Positions 32,475 to 45,660 of a stretch of DNA of 64,000 bases are shown here, piece after piece (within the stretch, counting starts at the first letter, position 1; each line of letters starts with the position of its first letter). The notes beneath the pieces are model-generated. The model was given only the letters and a program-made list of their open reading frames with translations, did not search any database and was not told the DNA's origin. Position numbers and translations under genes: made by a program. Source of the stretch: Geosiphon pyriformis (taxonomy: Eukaryota; Glomeromycota; Glomeromycetes; Archaeosporales; Geosiphonaceae); the NCBI GenBank assembly GCA_016748015.1, contig JAAOMT010000127.1, forward strand, positions 30,446-94,445, read 5' to 3'.

Positions 32475-34361
32475 TCATTGGGACAAAGAAAACATCAAAA
32501 AACTTAAGCCAGCATATAACTGATCTAACTTCACCAGAACTGAGTTTACAGAGGCCTCAAAAGCCACAAATTTTAACTTTAAACTGTTCACCTTGGCTGT
32601 CAAAATTTTTGAACTACTAATACCCAAAGCTAAAACATCATAAACAGCATGAAAGAGAGATGAAAAGACTAATTCAGAACCATCCAAAACCATGTCTTGG
32701 CCCAAATTCAAACTGACAGTTATTGAAATAGCTGAAATGCTAGAATGAGAAAGAGAAGCCAGGGGCACTAATTTCATGCCACTCAATTTTCACACAATGC
32801 CAGAAATCTGATCCACTAAAAGCTCCAGAGAATATTCCAAAAAAACCAACTGAGCATTCAAAGCTAAATTATTAGCTGAGACAAGAGAGGAATCACCACC
32901 CAAACCAGAGATGTCAGTAAGAGGGAGAACCAAAACCAGAACCAGAACTAAAAGAAGAGCTACCTAAGACTAACTTAAGTAAAACTATCTGAGCTCAAAA
33001 CTTGCCACCAAAAGCAGCAGGACGAGAAATTAGAACACACTTTTTAGCATACAATCTAGCAAGCTGAAGACAGATTTCTTCCAAGACAACTTTTTTATAA
33101 GATCTTTGGAGGGATGAGACTAACATATTTAAGGAATCACACTTAAGAGCAGAATGCCCAAAACAGCCACACCTCTTATAATGAACCAAATCTATCCTAG
33201 TCCATAAAAGTCTAATACCACCAAAAATTGGCTTCATGTGAAATGCAGATTCCAGGTCTTTATCTGAATTAAAACCAATCACAGTGCAGCAAATCTGATT
33301 GCCAGTAACAAGAGAGCAATTAATAACACATGTTTTCTCATCAGCTTTTTTTAACAAAGTCCCTAAATTATAAGATGTTGTTCTCACAGGCAGAGTAAAC
33401 AAAAGTGCTCTAAATTGATCCCTAAAAGTTCAAATCCCACAATCTCTTACAGCCTTGGCTATACACACAGTATTTTTCCCAATTAGAAATGATTATTTAG
33501 CCACCAATTAATTAGCCTGGCTTGATTTAGCAAATTCTATTATAGCTTTTTGTCATGATCTGATAAGCTGCAATCGAATTGATATTACTTGGCCAAATTC
33601 AAAGAGAGCTGTGATAATTATTTATCTTGGTGTATCTGTGGAAATTTTTTTTATAACCACAGTTTGATCTGAATGGATCTCTTGTTTTTTGAGATTGATG
33701 TTAATGATAATCTCATTTTCTCTGGCCAATGAAGTGGCTTTTTTCATGCTCATTTTTGAAATAAACATCAATCAGATGATTTTTTGGAATTTTGAAGGAG
33801 TAGTGACTCTTCAAAACCATTGATCATTAAAAATAATTTTCTAATCACTTGAGTCTTTGCTGTTGTCAATTTGTCTTTCACAGCCAAAATATTGATGTTT
33901 AAAGCAAATGACTTTTTAACAGCAACTTCTATCTAAGTCTTAATAATTTTAGAGTCAATTCATTTTTTATCTTAGGAGATTGGAAGACAAAAAGAAAAAA
34001 AGACTTCTTCATCATTATCTATAACAAAATTAGGAGATCCAAGAGAAGAACCAAAAACAGCACCAATATTAATGCACTTTGTCTTGAGAGTGTTAACAGC
34101 CAAATCCAGAAGAGACCCAACATTAATGCCAGTTATGTTAGCACCTTCTTCATTATCAGACAAACTATCTATATCAGAAAAAATATTGTCACTAGGCCCA
34201 GACTTATTCAAAGAGATATCTTTTTCATTACTTGAGTGTTTAATATTCCCAAGCACAATTTTTTTCTTCTGTGAAAAGAAGCCACCTACAGGACCATGAA
34301 AAGCACTTTTAGAAGCTTTTTTTTTAGATATTTTACCACTAAAAACAGCTTTCAAGTTCAC
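32475..34361 (-). pseudogene. ORF1 of LINE L2
   Basis: The N-terminus carries a Ser/Lys-rich block with FFSQKKKIVLGNIKHS, close to the SSQKKRISFRHMDQSG of L5. The RRM-like part (~33510-33930) is broken. The block 32995-33402 has EKTCVINCSL and a damaged zinc knuckle (YKRCGCFGHSALKC, first Cys lost). A coiled C-terminal segment lies at 32475-32786. Confidence 0.75.
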
Positions 34362-34495
34362 AAAAAAAGGTTATTAAAAAGAGAAATTGTGAGATAGATT
34401 AACAAGAAACTTAAAAAAACCTCTTTTTTTAGAAAAGTGCTCTTTAAGAATTTGTAGATGTAAGAGAGAAAGAAGTTTTTATTTTTATTATATTT

Positions 34496-34669
34496 TTAAA
34501 CTTTTAATAATATTAAAAAAAAATTTTACAATTATTAATTAAAAAAATAATTATTGAATTTTATAAATGTGTTATTAATAATTTTTAATAATTTAAAATA
34601 CTATTTTTTTTGTTTTAAAAATTTATTTATAAAATTTATAATACTTAAATTATTAAATTTTTTTTTAAT
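34496..34669. other. AT-rich flank of L2
   Basis: Nothing recognisable between the L2 5' end and the next hypermutated LINE tail. Confidence 0.5.
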
Positions 34670-34790
34670 ATATAAAATCTTATTACTATTTAATAAATAT
34701 AATTATTATATGTTCTAAATTAAATATAATTTACATATTTTTTATATATAACTAGATTATGTTAAAACTATAAATGCAAACCTACTTAAA
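34670..34790 (-). repeat. Hypermutated LINE 3' end
   Basis: TATGTTCTAAATTAAATATA then TTACATATTTTTTATATATA and ACTAGATTAT match the tail at 23740-23880 and the intact L1/L2 3' ends, differing almost only by transitions. Confidence 0.7.
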
Positions 34791-36274
34791 AAAGCTATTT
34801 TTTAAACTATTTTAATTATTTTAATATTATTAAAAATTAAATCAGTTAATTATTTAGTTGTTTTTATAAGATTTAATTTAATATAAGAAGTTTTAAACTT
34901 CTAAAATATTATTAATTTGTTAAAAATCTCTTTATGTTTAAAACAATTTAAATTTTTAGTTATGTTAACATTAATATTAAAATTAAATATAATTAACTTA
35001 TTATTTACATTATATTTTATTTTTAAATTCACAATTTTTTATTTAAATTACCAATTATTTTTTTAAAAATACCAATAAATTTTTCAATTTTAAGAATTTT
35101 GTTATTAAATTTACTTTGTATAATAATATTAATTTCAAAATAAACAGAATTTTAATATTTAGTTTAATTTAGTTCGAATTTAATTAAATTATTAAATTAA
35201 ATTAAATTTGAACAGAGATTTCAGCTAAATTTTGAACTTAAATTTGAAGTGAATTTAAAATTATTAAATTTGAATTAAACTTAAATTCAAACAACAAGTT
35301 TGATTCAAAGTTCATAAACATGTTTAAATTTAACTATTAAAAATTATATTATATTATTAACTAATTTTTTTTAATAGTTTTTGCATTTATAATTAAAAAC
35401 ACTATGCTGCTTTTATAATTTTAAGCACTAAACAAAATTTTATATCTGCAATTATATTTTTACTTGCAGAAAAAGTATGTTTAAAAACAACAAATAATTT
35501 TTAAATTACCAAATAATTACAAACTATATGTACAAAATAAGAAAATTCTGTCTAATATGCTTAAATATTGAATTTTTAATAAAAATAATAATTAAAATAA
35601 ATGTTTTTTGTAATATATTTTTTACTATATCATTACATTTATTTTTTATTGGTTAATTTTTCAGATATATAATAATTAATATTATTAAAGTCTATTTCCA
35701 ATATAAATTATATAATTAATGCTATAATATTATTAAAATTATCATTTAACAAAAAACTATTATTAAATATAAGTTTAATAACTAGTATATATTCTGTTTT
35801 AAAAAAAATATGTATTTTTAAAGTTTATTTATTATATAAAAATTAAAAAATAAAACTATTTAAATAAATAAATAACTTATAATTTTTTTATTTTATTAAT
35901 ATTATTATTCAAATTTTTTTTTTATAAAATAATGAAATTTTTTTCTTAAATTCAATACAATACAAAGCATTATAATTGTATTTGTTTTAAAATAATATTT
36001 AATTAACTTTTTTTTACTGTTTTAGTTATTATAATAAGTAATAGATTTAATATTAAATATATTAAAATAAATAAATAAATTCAATTAAAATTATGATGTT
36101 TTATTAGATTTATTATTATTAACTATGTTTTTAATATAATTAAAAATAATATTAAAGAAAAAATAATTAAAAAAACAGTATTATTTAAATTAGCTAATAT
36201 TTTAATCATAATATTCTTAGAAAATTTAGAAAATTTAACAATTCTATCAAAAACAATTCAATAATTGTATGAGA
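34791..36274. other. AT-rich spacer before L3
   Basis: No genes. It includes short AT-rich inverted repeats (e.g. GTTCGAATTTAATT with AATTAAATTTGAAC near 35170-35215). It is probably decayed repeat DNA. Confidence 0.55.
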
Positions 36275-36411
36275 ATAAAAAAAAAACTTTTTCTCATCAA
36301 TCCCCTGGCCACTACAAGAGCAAAAGATTTTTTTGGAGAAATCACTTTACTTTATTCTTTTCTTCTTTGTTTGTTCAAGTTATTTCTTCTATTATACACT
36401 TTTTCATTGCG

Positions 36412-38360
36412 ATGGAACTAGTAAGCTTGTCTGCTGGAGAATCTGGTTCAGTTTTGGCTGGTTTGGGGACCTGCTTAAATGCTAAAAAGAATTGTTTGGA
36501 TACAGTCTATTCCTATAGTGCATCCTACAAGAAAATAAAGAAGCATATGGCCAGCATTATGGTTGATTTGTCTACAGGCCCTTTGAGTTTGGAAGATATT
36601 GGTAATGCTGGCATCAAGCCTGTGGTGTTCTGGGGCAGCAAAGTTGGCAGCATTGCCAGCAGCATAAACAATCTGTTGGATGTTGAGAATATGGCAAATA
36701 TGGTGGCCAAAGAGACCAACTATGTGAAATCTGATAAGGATGATAATATGGATGACGGTATAAATGAAACTACACCAAGGAAAACCCGCACTTGAACATA
36801 CATGCTAGGAAACCTGCCAAAGCAATTTTTTTTCAACTATATGAGCAACGACGATAATAAGCTGGTACTTCCTCCTAGTATGATTTTGAGATCCAATAAG
36901 CTGCTGCCAATTGAATCATGTGCCATGGATAAATGGAGCTTCAATTTATCAAAGTTCTTTGCACTTGACATTAAACTTTTAGCTGTGTCTGGTAAGACTG
37001 TTGGTGATAAGTTAATCTGTGTGAAAAAAATTTTTTATCAAGTAGATGGTTTTGGGGAAGCTTCCACTCCCTTAAAATTCTCAGAGATCATCTAATCTTT
37101 ATTTATCTCTGAATCTAGCTTGAATAAGACAAAAAAATTGGCAATCTGTAAGAAAATTGTGGTGAATGATAATCTCAAAAAGATTAGCAATCATTCAGAT
37201 AAAGAAATTATTGTTAAGAAGATTCCAGTCAATTTTCCCAGATCAGCTATAGAATCCATTTTTCCAAGTTTGGAAAGATTGTATCAATCAAGATGCAGTT
37301 GATTGGTCTGTGGCAGAAGGCATTAGTGGAGTTCGAATCATTTGAAATAGCTGATTTGGTCACAGCTAAATGGTCAGTTTACATGGGAAAGAATTCTATT
37401 TGTGTGGTGAAAGTTGTTGATAATAAACATTCATGAGTTTCTAGAAATCTCCATCAGGCATTGCTGTACACTCTTTCAGTTGGTATAACAGCTCATAATC
37501 TTTTGGATTTGTTGGAATCATATGGTGGAAAAACTTGTTTCATTGACTGTAATCTTATTTTATATGCACGTGATAGATGTGCAATTGTGTGTTTTGTTGA
37601 TGAAGCATCCAAATTGGCTGCTATTGGTTCCACTCCAGTGTTTAAGAATGTGAATTTGCACTGGGCTGGTTTTTTTTTGGTCTGTTGTGCTCATTGTAAA
37701 CAGTTTGGTTATATCTCTACAAAGTGTTCATTGGGTGAGAATTCTGGTACTCGCAGCAAGCGGGTGGTAACTTCTTAGGATTAAGTCCATTTGGCAAACA
37801 TATATAAGAAGAAAAAGCAAGCACCAATTGTTCGCCCAGTTTTTTTTGGTGAGAAAACTTGGGCCCAGGTCACTGGTGGCTCATTTTTTCATGAGGTTTC
37901 ATCAAATTTTTTTGGTGTTGGCTCATCTTTAGGTGCAAAACCTGTTCTATTGGTTTCTGATTCCCATGGTAATTTCTGTTTGGCTGAGTGATTGGCTTCT
38001 CTGGCTTTGAAGCTTTTAGCAGACCAAGTTTCGGATATTTTGAAAAAATTGAGTTTTATAGAATTGGTGCCTCTGGCATCCAGTCCCCATGTATCTCATC
38101 TAGTTGTTATTGCACCTATTACTGCTAATATGAATTTGGATATGATTCTTGATGATACAATAATGTCATCTCTTCCTTCTCTTTCAGCTGTTGCTGATTC
38201 AGTTGTTAATCTAAGCTCAAGTAGTTCTAAAGTTTTGACCACCAAGGTGGGTGGATTAGAATCTAAAATGATGGCTTTGGAGGTATCGGTGGAATCTGTT
38301 TTGGAGAGGTTGGATCGTTTGTGCTCAGGTTTGGGTTTATTGGCTTTATTTTCTTCTTAA
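36412..38360 (+). pseudogene. ORF1 of LINE L3
   Basis: It starts at ATG 36412 (GCGATGG context). The N-terminal 127 residues (Ser/Gly-rich) end at a TGA near 36793. The conserved block FFALDIKLLAVSGKT (~36955) is followed by RRM-like IIVKKIPVNF (~37208) and QLIGLWQKALVEFE after a frame change. The zinc knuckle is CAHCKQFGYISTKC (37461-37778), with Tyr replacing His. The TGA codons at 37435 and 37989 fit Trp positions. A coiled C-terminus runs at 37992-38360. Confidence 0.78.
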
Positions 38361-38364
38361 TAAA

Positions 38365-39179
38365 TGATCTCATCTGGAAAATTGTGACATATAATATAAG
38401 AGGCTTAAATAATCCAGCCAAACAGACTGATGTTATTTGATGGCACAAAGATATGAACAATCTGGTTTCAATTTTCATTGAGACAAAACTTAAGGGTAAG
38501 ATTTGCCCATGGATAGTCAACAAATTTGATGGGATTTGGGTGTTCACATCTGGCCTGAATTCTGGTCACATGGGTTCTAAGATTGCTATTGCTATGAACA
38601 ATTCTTTAGCAAAGCATGTTTACAAAGTTTCTAAGGTGTCTGGTTAGCTTCTATCTATTAAGCTGTTGTTTAAAAATAAACTTTCCATGTCAATTTTGAG
38701 TCTTTATGCTGGTGCCTCTGCATTGGTTTGGTTCTCTCAAGCTGGTAAAATCAACTCTCTCATTGTAAAAACTGTTAATGAGTTTTCTTTTATTGTTTTC
38801 GGCAGTGACTTTAATAAGAATGGGTCTCAAAAGTGTGCTAGTTTTAAAAAATGCTTTAATTTGGGCTTAATGAATTCTTTAAATGGGAGCCTTACTGCAA
38901 AGGCACCTATTTGGTGCAATTCTCGTGGTGTTTCAAAAACAATTGATTATGTGTTTGTCTCCTCAAATCTGGTTAATGCTATTGTGAACTGTAGTGTGGC
39001 TGATGTTGTGAACTATTTCAATACTGATCACATGGCTGTTTCTGTCTCTGTGGGTTTGGATGGTTTGCTTGATGTTTGACTGAACTTGTTGTGCAAACAA
39101 GCAAATAAGGACCATTGGAAATTTGATGTCAAAAATACAAATGATGTCAAAAGGTGTAAGTTTAATGCATCTACAACAG
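38365..39179 (+). pseudogene. Endonuclease part of L3 ORF2, 5' of the insertion
   Basis: VTYNIRGLNNPAKQTDVI, IFIETKLKGKICPW, FGSDFNKNG, TIDYVFVSSNL and NTDHMAVSVSVG give the AP-endonuclease signature. Stops at 38437 and 39077 break it. It is cut by the C-element LTR at 39180 in the middle of a codon. Confidence 0.82.
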
Positions 39180-40187
39180 TGTTATCTGAGTAGAAAAACC
39201 AATTCAAAGTTATGAAAAAACATAACCAAAATGTAACATAACACAGAATAGCACACAATAATATTGAATAACATGTTATAACTTAGAATAACACAGAAAA
39301 ATGCATTATAATATAGGATAACACAGAATAATATGTAATAACACCAAATAACATGTTATAACATAAGATAACTAGTAATAACATAGAAAAACAAAACAAT
39401 TACAAAAATAGCAAAGTAATAGTTAACAATAACAGAACAATCAGAAGCAATCCTGTAGAACAAAAAAAATGTATAAAATAAGTAGCTGTAAAAGTTAGAA
39501 AGACATTTAAAAAAAAAATTAGACTTTCAGAAGTCAATTAAACTCTCAGAGTCAATTAGATTTGCAGGTCATAATTATTAAATACTCTTTCTTTCAAAGA
39601 TAGTTGCTATTAACTGAAATGGAATTATATTAATAAAATATCTCTTTAATTCTTCAAATCCATGTTATTATCTATTACTTAATCTGCTGGCACAATAGTT
39701 CTTGATCATGGCTATTGACAGAACACTTATTTCTTATTTTTATTTTCTTTATTTTATTTTATTTTCTTTTATTTTATTTTATTTTTTTTCTTTTTTTCTC
39801 TTGTAGAACGGCAACATAAGAAAATCAACTGTCTGGGAATAGACTTCATAATAGTCTGGTAAAAGAAGGAGCCTCCCTCTAGGTTTTAGATATTAACATT
39901 ATCTTGATAGCTTACCAGAAGGGCAAAAAGACAATGCCAGACCCTAATGACTGTGCTCATTAGCTTGGAGAAGAAAGCTCACATTTACAGAAAATATTGC
40001 AATCAACAAAAAACAAACTCTGTGCCTTATAACCAAAAAACTTAATGAGTAAAATCACATCCAGGAATAGACCTTCAGAGACTGATAATCAAGACTAAGC
40101 TAACAGAATTACGCAGAAGAGGCATTATCAATAATTGAGAACACCAAATATTACCATTTTCTATACCTACTAAGTTTACCCATAACA
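39180..40187 (+). repeat. 5' LTR of element C, 1,008 bp
   Basis: It starts TGTTATCTGAGTAG and ends CATAACA. It contains a 16-unit decamer array (39238-39397) and a polypyrimidine run (~39730-39805). It shares scattered words with LTR B (for example CACAATAGTTCTTGATCATG) but is otherwise distinct. Confidence 0.88.
39238..39397 (+). repeat. 16 x 10-bp ATAAC array in C 5' LTR
   Basis: Sixteen consecutive decamers start with ATAAC or a close variant, in exact 10-bp register (e.g. ATAACACAGA, ATAACATGTT, ATAACACCAA). The 3' LTR carries the same block. Confidence 0.85.
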
Positions 40188-40189
40188 TT

Positions 40190-40206
40190 TGGTGCTCCCT
40201 GTAAGG
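40190..40206 (+). other. Primer-binding site of element C
   Basis: TGGTGCTCCCTGTAAGG starts two bases after the LTR end and closely matches the site in B. Confidence 0.65.
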
Positions 40207-40319
40207 TTATAAAATCCACAGAGACAGAGCACTCCAGAAATTCACAAAAGTGAAAAACCAAGAAAAAACAACAGAAAAATCATTTAAGATTTGTGAAATT
40301 CTTATTTTAGCATTTCCTT

Positions 40320-41270
40320 TGAAAAACTTGTTAAATTAAAACTCCGATTATTTAAGACCCAATCCTTAAAACCCTGAATATTCAAAAATTACCATTGATA
40401 AATTTATTAAAAAAAAATTGTTAAAATTAAAACTCTGATTATTCAAAACCCGATTATTAAAACCCCAAACATTTGAAACTTACCTTTAATAAATTTATTA
40501 AAAACTCGTTAAATTAAAACTCCGATTATTCAAGACCCAATCATTAAAACCCTGAACATCCGAAAATTACTGTTGATAAATTTGTTAAAAAAAAAATCAT
40601 TAAAATTAAAACTCCGATTATTCAAAACCCAATTGTTAAAACTCTGAATATTTGAAACTTACTTTTAATAAATTTGTTAAAAACTTGTTAAATTAAAACT
40701 CTGATTATTCAAGACCTGATCATTAAAACTCTGAATATTTGAAAATTACCGTTGATAAATTCGTTAAAAAAATTGTTAAAATTAAAACTCTGATTATTCA
40801 AAATCTGATCATTAAAATCTCAAACATTCAAAACTTATCTTTAATAAATTCATTAAAAACTCGTTAAATTAAAACTCCGATTATTTAAGACCCAATTGTT
40901 AAAACTCCAAACATTCAAAAACTACCTTTGATAAACTCATAAAACTTGTTAAAATTAAAACTCAGAAAATTATTCGAAACCTGATAATTCCAACCCTACT
41001 ATCATATAAAAAACTTACCTTCAATAAACTCATTAAATTAAAAACTCTGAAAATTATTTGAAACCTGATAATTCTAACCCTGCTATCATATAAAGAAACT
41101 TATCTTTGATAAAACTTGTTAAAACTCCAATTCTTCAAGACCCAATAGTTCAAAACCCGAACATTCGAAACCCAATAAATTTTAAACCTGCTAGTGTAGA
41201 AAGAAACTTATCTTCAGTAAAACTTGTCAAACCTCTAGAAATTCAAAACTCCGATTATTTAAAGACCTGT
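40320..41270 (+). repeat. 89-bp tandem array with 178-bp dimer order
   Basis: The word ACTCCGATTATT or ACTCTGATTATT recurs at 40341, 40432, 40519, 40611, 40698, 40787 and 40873 (spacing 86-92 bp). Two monomer types alternate: one reads CAAGACC with GAAAATTACC, the other CAAAACC with GAAACTTACC. It degrades after ~40930. Similar words (AACCCCGAA, AAACTTACC) occur on the minus strand of B gag (~51290-51420), so the array may have expanded from a gag linker. Confidence 0.8.
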
Positions 41271-41450
41271 TGGAAGAATTCCAGAAAAAAACTACCTAAA
41301 TTCATACTTATCTGTGTGAAGACTGCCTTCTTCTATGCCAAAAGTCAGTGTTAGGAGAGTGTTAATATAAAAAAGACTTAGAGAAGAAAAAAGAATTTGA
41401 GAATCAGCAGTACCAAAATTGATCAACAAATCATCAAACTCACCTGATGG

Positions 41451-42434
41451 TATTACCAACCGAAACTTGAGATATTAACATAATATTACCCTTATAATTT
41501 CTACCATTAAATTAGCATATATTAATGTTCAAATTATCACTTATTATTTAATCAAATTATCAAATATTATTAATCAATTAATAACCTGATTTGTACTATA
41601 GAAATTAGGATGATCAAATTACACAATACCCTGAACCATTTAATATTTAAGAGTTTGCCAAAATTTGTAGAAATTTGCCAAAATAATTAATAGTTCACTG
41701 AAATATTCAATAGTTCATAGAAATATTCAATAGTTCATAGAAATAACTTGTAAGTTTACCAAAAAGTATCTTTAGTTCATTGAAACCATAGTAAAGAAAA
41801 TAGTTCAAGTTCATAGACTAGTACTACAACAAATTGTATAAAAGAAAAGCTTCTCTTTTCGAAAAAATGTATCTTACTTTAGATTTATCACTTAGAATCA
41901 TTTCTACACACACAAAAAGAAATAAATATCAAATAAATTTGAAAAACCAAATTCTTTAATTATTGCACTTGGAAAATCCCCAAAACCCAACTAACATTTT
42001 GAAATTGATTAGCTACCAATTTTATTAAACTGTTAGTGACTCCAGGCCTGGATAAAAAAACGTTTCTCTTGATAAAATCCTATTTTTTTTACATTTTATT
42101 TTATTTTTCTTTTCTTATTACAATCATTAGAGTAGCTTACAGACAAGATTCCTGTAGAAGAGTTGACTTTTACAGCAAAGTAACTACACATTTTTAGTAA
42201 GCTTCCAGACAAGCAATTTCTGGAAAAGAGTTGATGTTTACTACAACATAACTACATAAAGTAACTGGTAAGGAATTGGCCATTCCACTTATAAGCCCAG
42301 CAGTTCAAATTATAAAAGATAATTTGAAGATAAATTCAGTTACTGGAGGTTTAACTACTTTCTAAAAATGTGAATTCACAGCAAATCAACATTAACAACA
42401 TTCAAAAAAAGAGACCAAAAACTCTCCGGTAACA
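41451..42434 (+). repeat. Solo LTR of family A
   Basis: 984 bp; it starts TATTACC (TGTTACC in the element-A LTR) and ends GGTAACA. It keeps seven phased U3 motifs at 41654, 41674, 41694, 41714, 41734, 41755 and 41776. No target duplication is visible. Confidence 0.88.
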
Positions 42435-42760
42435 ACAGCCCTGAGTTACAATCTACTTCCATGCATTATATATTCGAACTCCGAGGAAGATGAGCCAATC
42501 AGCAAGAATTGGAATCAAAACTTAATCCCGATTCAAACTCCATTGATAATGATGACGACAATTCAAACTCCACCAACAATGACAACAATGATTCAAACTC
42601 CACTTCAAATACCAAACAATATATCATACTTCTAGATCTTACAATAGAGCAGGAATTAACTCAATTTAGTGATAATAATGAGGGCATTATGGCTAAATGT
42701 ATGCATAATATGAATGCAGAATTTGAAATTAGATATCTTGGACAGACCCTTATAATTTAA
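42435..42760 (+). pseudogene. dUTPase N-terminal remnant of element C
   Basis: It aligns to the start of the B dUTPase frame: EEDEPIS, an Asn/Asp/Ser-rich stretch, QYIILLDLTIEQELTQFSDN and EGIMAKCMHN, then EFEIRYLG (B: GFDLRYPG). The catalytic half is missing. It ends in an A-run (42760-42777). Confidence 0.75.
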
Positions 42761-42905
42761 AAAAAAAAAAAAAAAAACACCATTCACATACCAAAATAGA
42801 TTTAATAATAGCAATAGAAATTACAACAACAACATTGAAACAAGAGAGAAATTTAGAAGATTTTATAGGAGCTCAATTCTAAAAGAGAGAGATAATATTA
42901 CCCAA

Positions 42906-43778
42906 TGTTATAGGTGATTATTTCTGCTGTTGGATTAAATAACAAACCTGTAACTTGGTGCTCAAAAGCTACTTCTGTTGATGATGTTCTGCAAGTGTTG
43001 TATCTGAAGATTTTGATGAAGTTCTTTGTATAACAGACAGAGATTCAACAGTGTCAATAGTAGATATATCTTTCCAAAAGTTTTCCCAATTTCTTTCTTA
43101 GCGTGGTGGCCAAATTTAGTCTGGCAGTCATGCTCTTCTGGTAAGCTATCCAATAATATATAAAATTTTGCCCTTATTTCTGGGTCTTTTACCAGGCTAT
43201 CTTTGACGTCAATAACTCAGTGCTTAATCTTTTAATCAATTAGTATACCACAATAAAATCAAAGAAGAAAAAAAATAAAATAAAGAAAATAAAATAAAGA
43301 GAAATAAAGAAAAGAAGCCAAGGCAATTTGGTACGTTAGTATCTCATCAATAGTCATGATCAAGAGCTATTGTTCCAGCATGGTTAAGTATCAATTACTA
43401 TCAACATGAAGTGTTGATAGGAAGGAGTGGATTGTGATATAAAATAATTATTTATTTGATAATTGTGTTTCTGAGTTAAGGATTCTGTCATATTGATTCT
43501 GTCTTTTCTGTTTCTAATTCTACTACTATATATACATAATTGAAATTCCTTAATTCCTTGATTCTTCATGATAGGAATCCTGGAATTCCTGAAATCTTGC
43601 AATTCCTATGCAAAAAATCCTGGAATTCTGGAATCTTGCAATTCCTTGTCGGGAAATCCTGAAATTCCTAGAATCCTGCAATTCTTGAAAAGAATCCTGG
43701 AATTTTACATTTTACTATGCCTACTTCTGATTGGCTAATAATCATGCCAATATATTTCCTATATTTTTATGAGTAACA
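42906..43778 (-). repeat. 3' LTR of element B
   Basis: 873 bp, TGTTATAGG...GAGTAACA on the plus strand. It differs from the other LTR (52196-53068) mostly by transitions. It contains the ~40-bp GGAATCCTGGAATTCC array (~43565-43710). Confidence 0.92.
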
Positions 43779-43791
43779 TTATTTCCTCTTT

Positions 43792-44421
43792 TTAATATTG
43801 AGCTCTGTTGAAATTCAACCCATTTAATTCTCCCTCTTGAAGTATTTCTTGGATTTTGTTTTTGAAAATTACTTGTGTTATTTGGGTTTGTAATTCTTCA
43901 AATTGAGCAATGGTGATCTTTCTCAATTGATTACTGGTAACCATATCTATTGTTTTGCTAAGCAATATTTTTGGTCTATCCTGAAATGCTGTGTGTATTT
44001 GATATATGGCTCAGGCCTGTGTGGATAAGTTGTTTTTTCTCTCAAAATGTTCTAATTGTTGTAGTATTCTTTTGTTGAATAATCGCTTTGTTTTATCCAT
44101 ATATAGATTCTGGATATTTACGTGTTGTCCCAAGTAAAAATAACAATAGTTTTATGAAAATTGTTGTCTCCACCAATTCCAAGTTTCTTTAGTCAACTCT
44201 TGATATAGTGACTCTTTTGTCGACTTTTTTATTGCTAATTTTACTTTCACAATGATTTTGTCCACAGTATTTTCAGTTTTCTTCTGTGTTCTGAGTTGCA
44301 ATGTCTTTCTAGTATCTTGATATCAAATGGTTTGTTGATTGATTGTAATCTCCATTTCCTGGTGTTGGATTAATTGAAAGAGTTGTTGTGCTAGTAAGTG
44401 AATGTTGTCTGTAATTTCCAT
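43792..44421 (-). pseudogene. Third ORF of element B, 209 codons with three stops
   Basis: It starts at ATG 44421 (MEITDNIHLLAQQLFQLI), 55 bp after the IN stop, and ends LNGLNFNRAQY-TAA at 43792. It has three in-frame stops (TGA, TAA, TGA) but no frameshift. The length of 630 bp equals the A copy (7683-8312) exactly, and both end FNRAQ. Sequence similarity elsewhere is weak (e.g. QQL...EITINQ versus QKL...SITINE near the N-terminus). Unknown function. Confidence 0.7.
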
Positions 44422-44475
44422 TTTTCTGATATTTTCTGTCACGTTTACTATGTCTTTATATATTCTCTTAATGGA

Positions 44476-45660
44476 TCAGTTTAATGTGTTGTTGTCAATA
44501 ATAATGATTGGTTCCAGATCTTGTGGAATCTCATTTGGTTGAACTAGTATTCTCTGTACTCCTAATTGTGAAATATTACTGGCAAATAGTAGTGTGATGT
44601 TGTGATATGGTTTTAGTTGATCTCCATGTGCTGTTTTGGTTAAAATTTTGTTATCCAATCTTAATTTGTAGACTCCATTTCCTAGAATTTCTTCTATGTG
44701 AAATGGTCTGTCCCATTTGGGGTCAAATTTTCCACTCCATTGTTTTTCCGCTTTGGTACAATATAGTAATACTTTGTCTCCAATCTTGAATTCAACTGGT
44801 TTGTCTGGTAGTTAACTATTGTGTTTTTTTTTCTGTTTTTCTTGTGACTTTTGAATATTATCAGCTGCTCTTCTTCGTTTGTTTTCTAATGTTTCCATTA
44901 AGTCATATGTTTTTCTTAGCAATGTTTCTTGAAAATTTTCTTCTGTTATTGGTTCAGCTGGATATGTATTAATTTCTCTCTCTACTGGTAACATTGCTGT
45001 TCTTCCATACACTAATTCAAATAGTGTTGTTTGTGTAGTATCATGTTTCATTGTCTGATAAGCAAATAGTACTGATGGTATGAACAAATCTCAATCGTTC
45101 TGGTTTTCTTAGCTGAGCTTAGCTATTGTTTCACACAATGTTCTGTTGAATTTTTCTACTAATCTGTTGGTTTGTGGATGGTATGGTGATGATAATGGTC
45201 TCTTGATTCCAAATCTTTGGCTCAATTCTGTTAATGTTCTATTCACAAAATGAGTTCCTTGGTCTGATAATAATTTTTTTGGACATCCATGTTGACAAAT
45301 CAAATTCTGATGAACAAATTTGGCAATGGATTCTGTATCCACTCTTTGAATTGCTTTCACCTCTGGCCATTTAGTGAGATAGTCCATAGCTACTACTATG
45401 TATTTGTTTCCTTTGCTGGTAATTGTTAATGGTCCGACTAAATCAATTCCAATACAGTTGAATGGTTGTCCCACTTTGATTGGTCTTAATGGTTCACTGG
45501 GTCTTGTTCCTCCTCTTTGCTGACAAGCATTACAATTTTGAACATATTGAATGATGTCTGGGTATATTGATGGCCAATAGTATCTCTTTTTGGTTCTTTC
45601 TATGGTTGCTTCTTTGTGAAAATGTCCTGCTGTTGGATTTGAGTGCATGTTGAATAATAT
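44476..45660 (-). pseudogene. Integrase of element B
   Basis: Zinc module: MHSNPTAGHFHKEA and CNACQQRGG. Core: GIDLVGPLTITSKG (Asp), LLSDQGTHFVN (Asp) and VEKFNRTLCE (Glu), so the catalytic triad is complete. Stops near 45100 (Gln and Trp positions) separate the block starting MFIPSVLFAYQT. The C-terminal module KQWSGKFDPKWDRPF ends with LEPIIIIDNNTLN at 44476. Confidence 0.88.

Larger units (their letters stand above)
27655..34495 (-). mobile_element. LINE L2, full-length but heavily mutated
   Basis: It has the same order as L1 on the minus strand. The 5' leader CTTCTTTCTCTC is at ~34480, ORF1 is at 32475-34361, endonuclease at 31590-32450, RT at 29800-31160, RNase H at 28564-29223 and a C-terminal region runs to 27793. 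The 3' end is TTATTAAAAGCTTAATAAA plus A-run. Many stops are present. Confidence 0.85.

Noticed and set aside
35161-35330. AT-rich hairpins resembling a MITE or origin
   Set aside because: They consist of repeated AAATTTGAA-type words expected by composition; no target duplication or second copy was seen.
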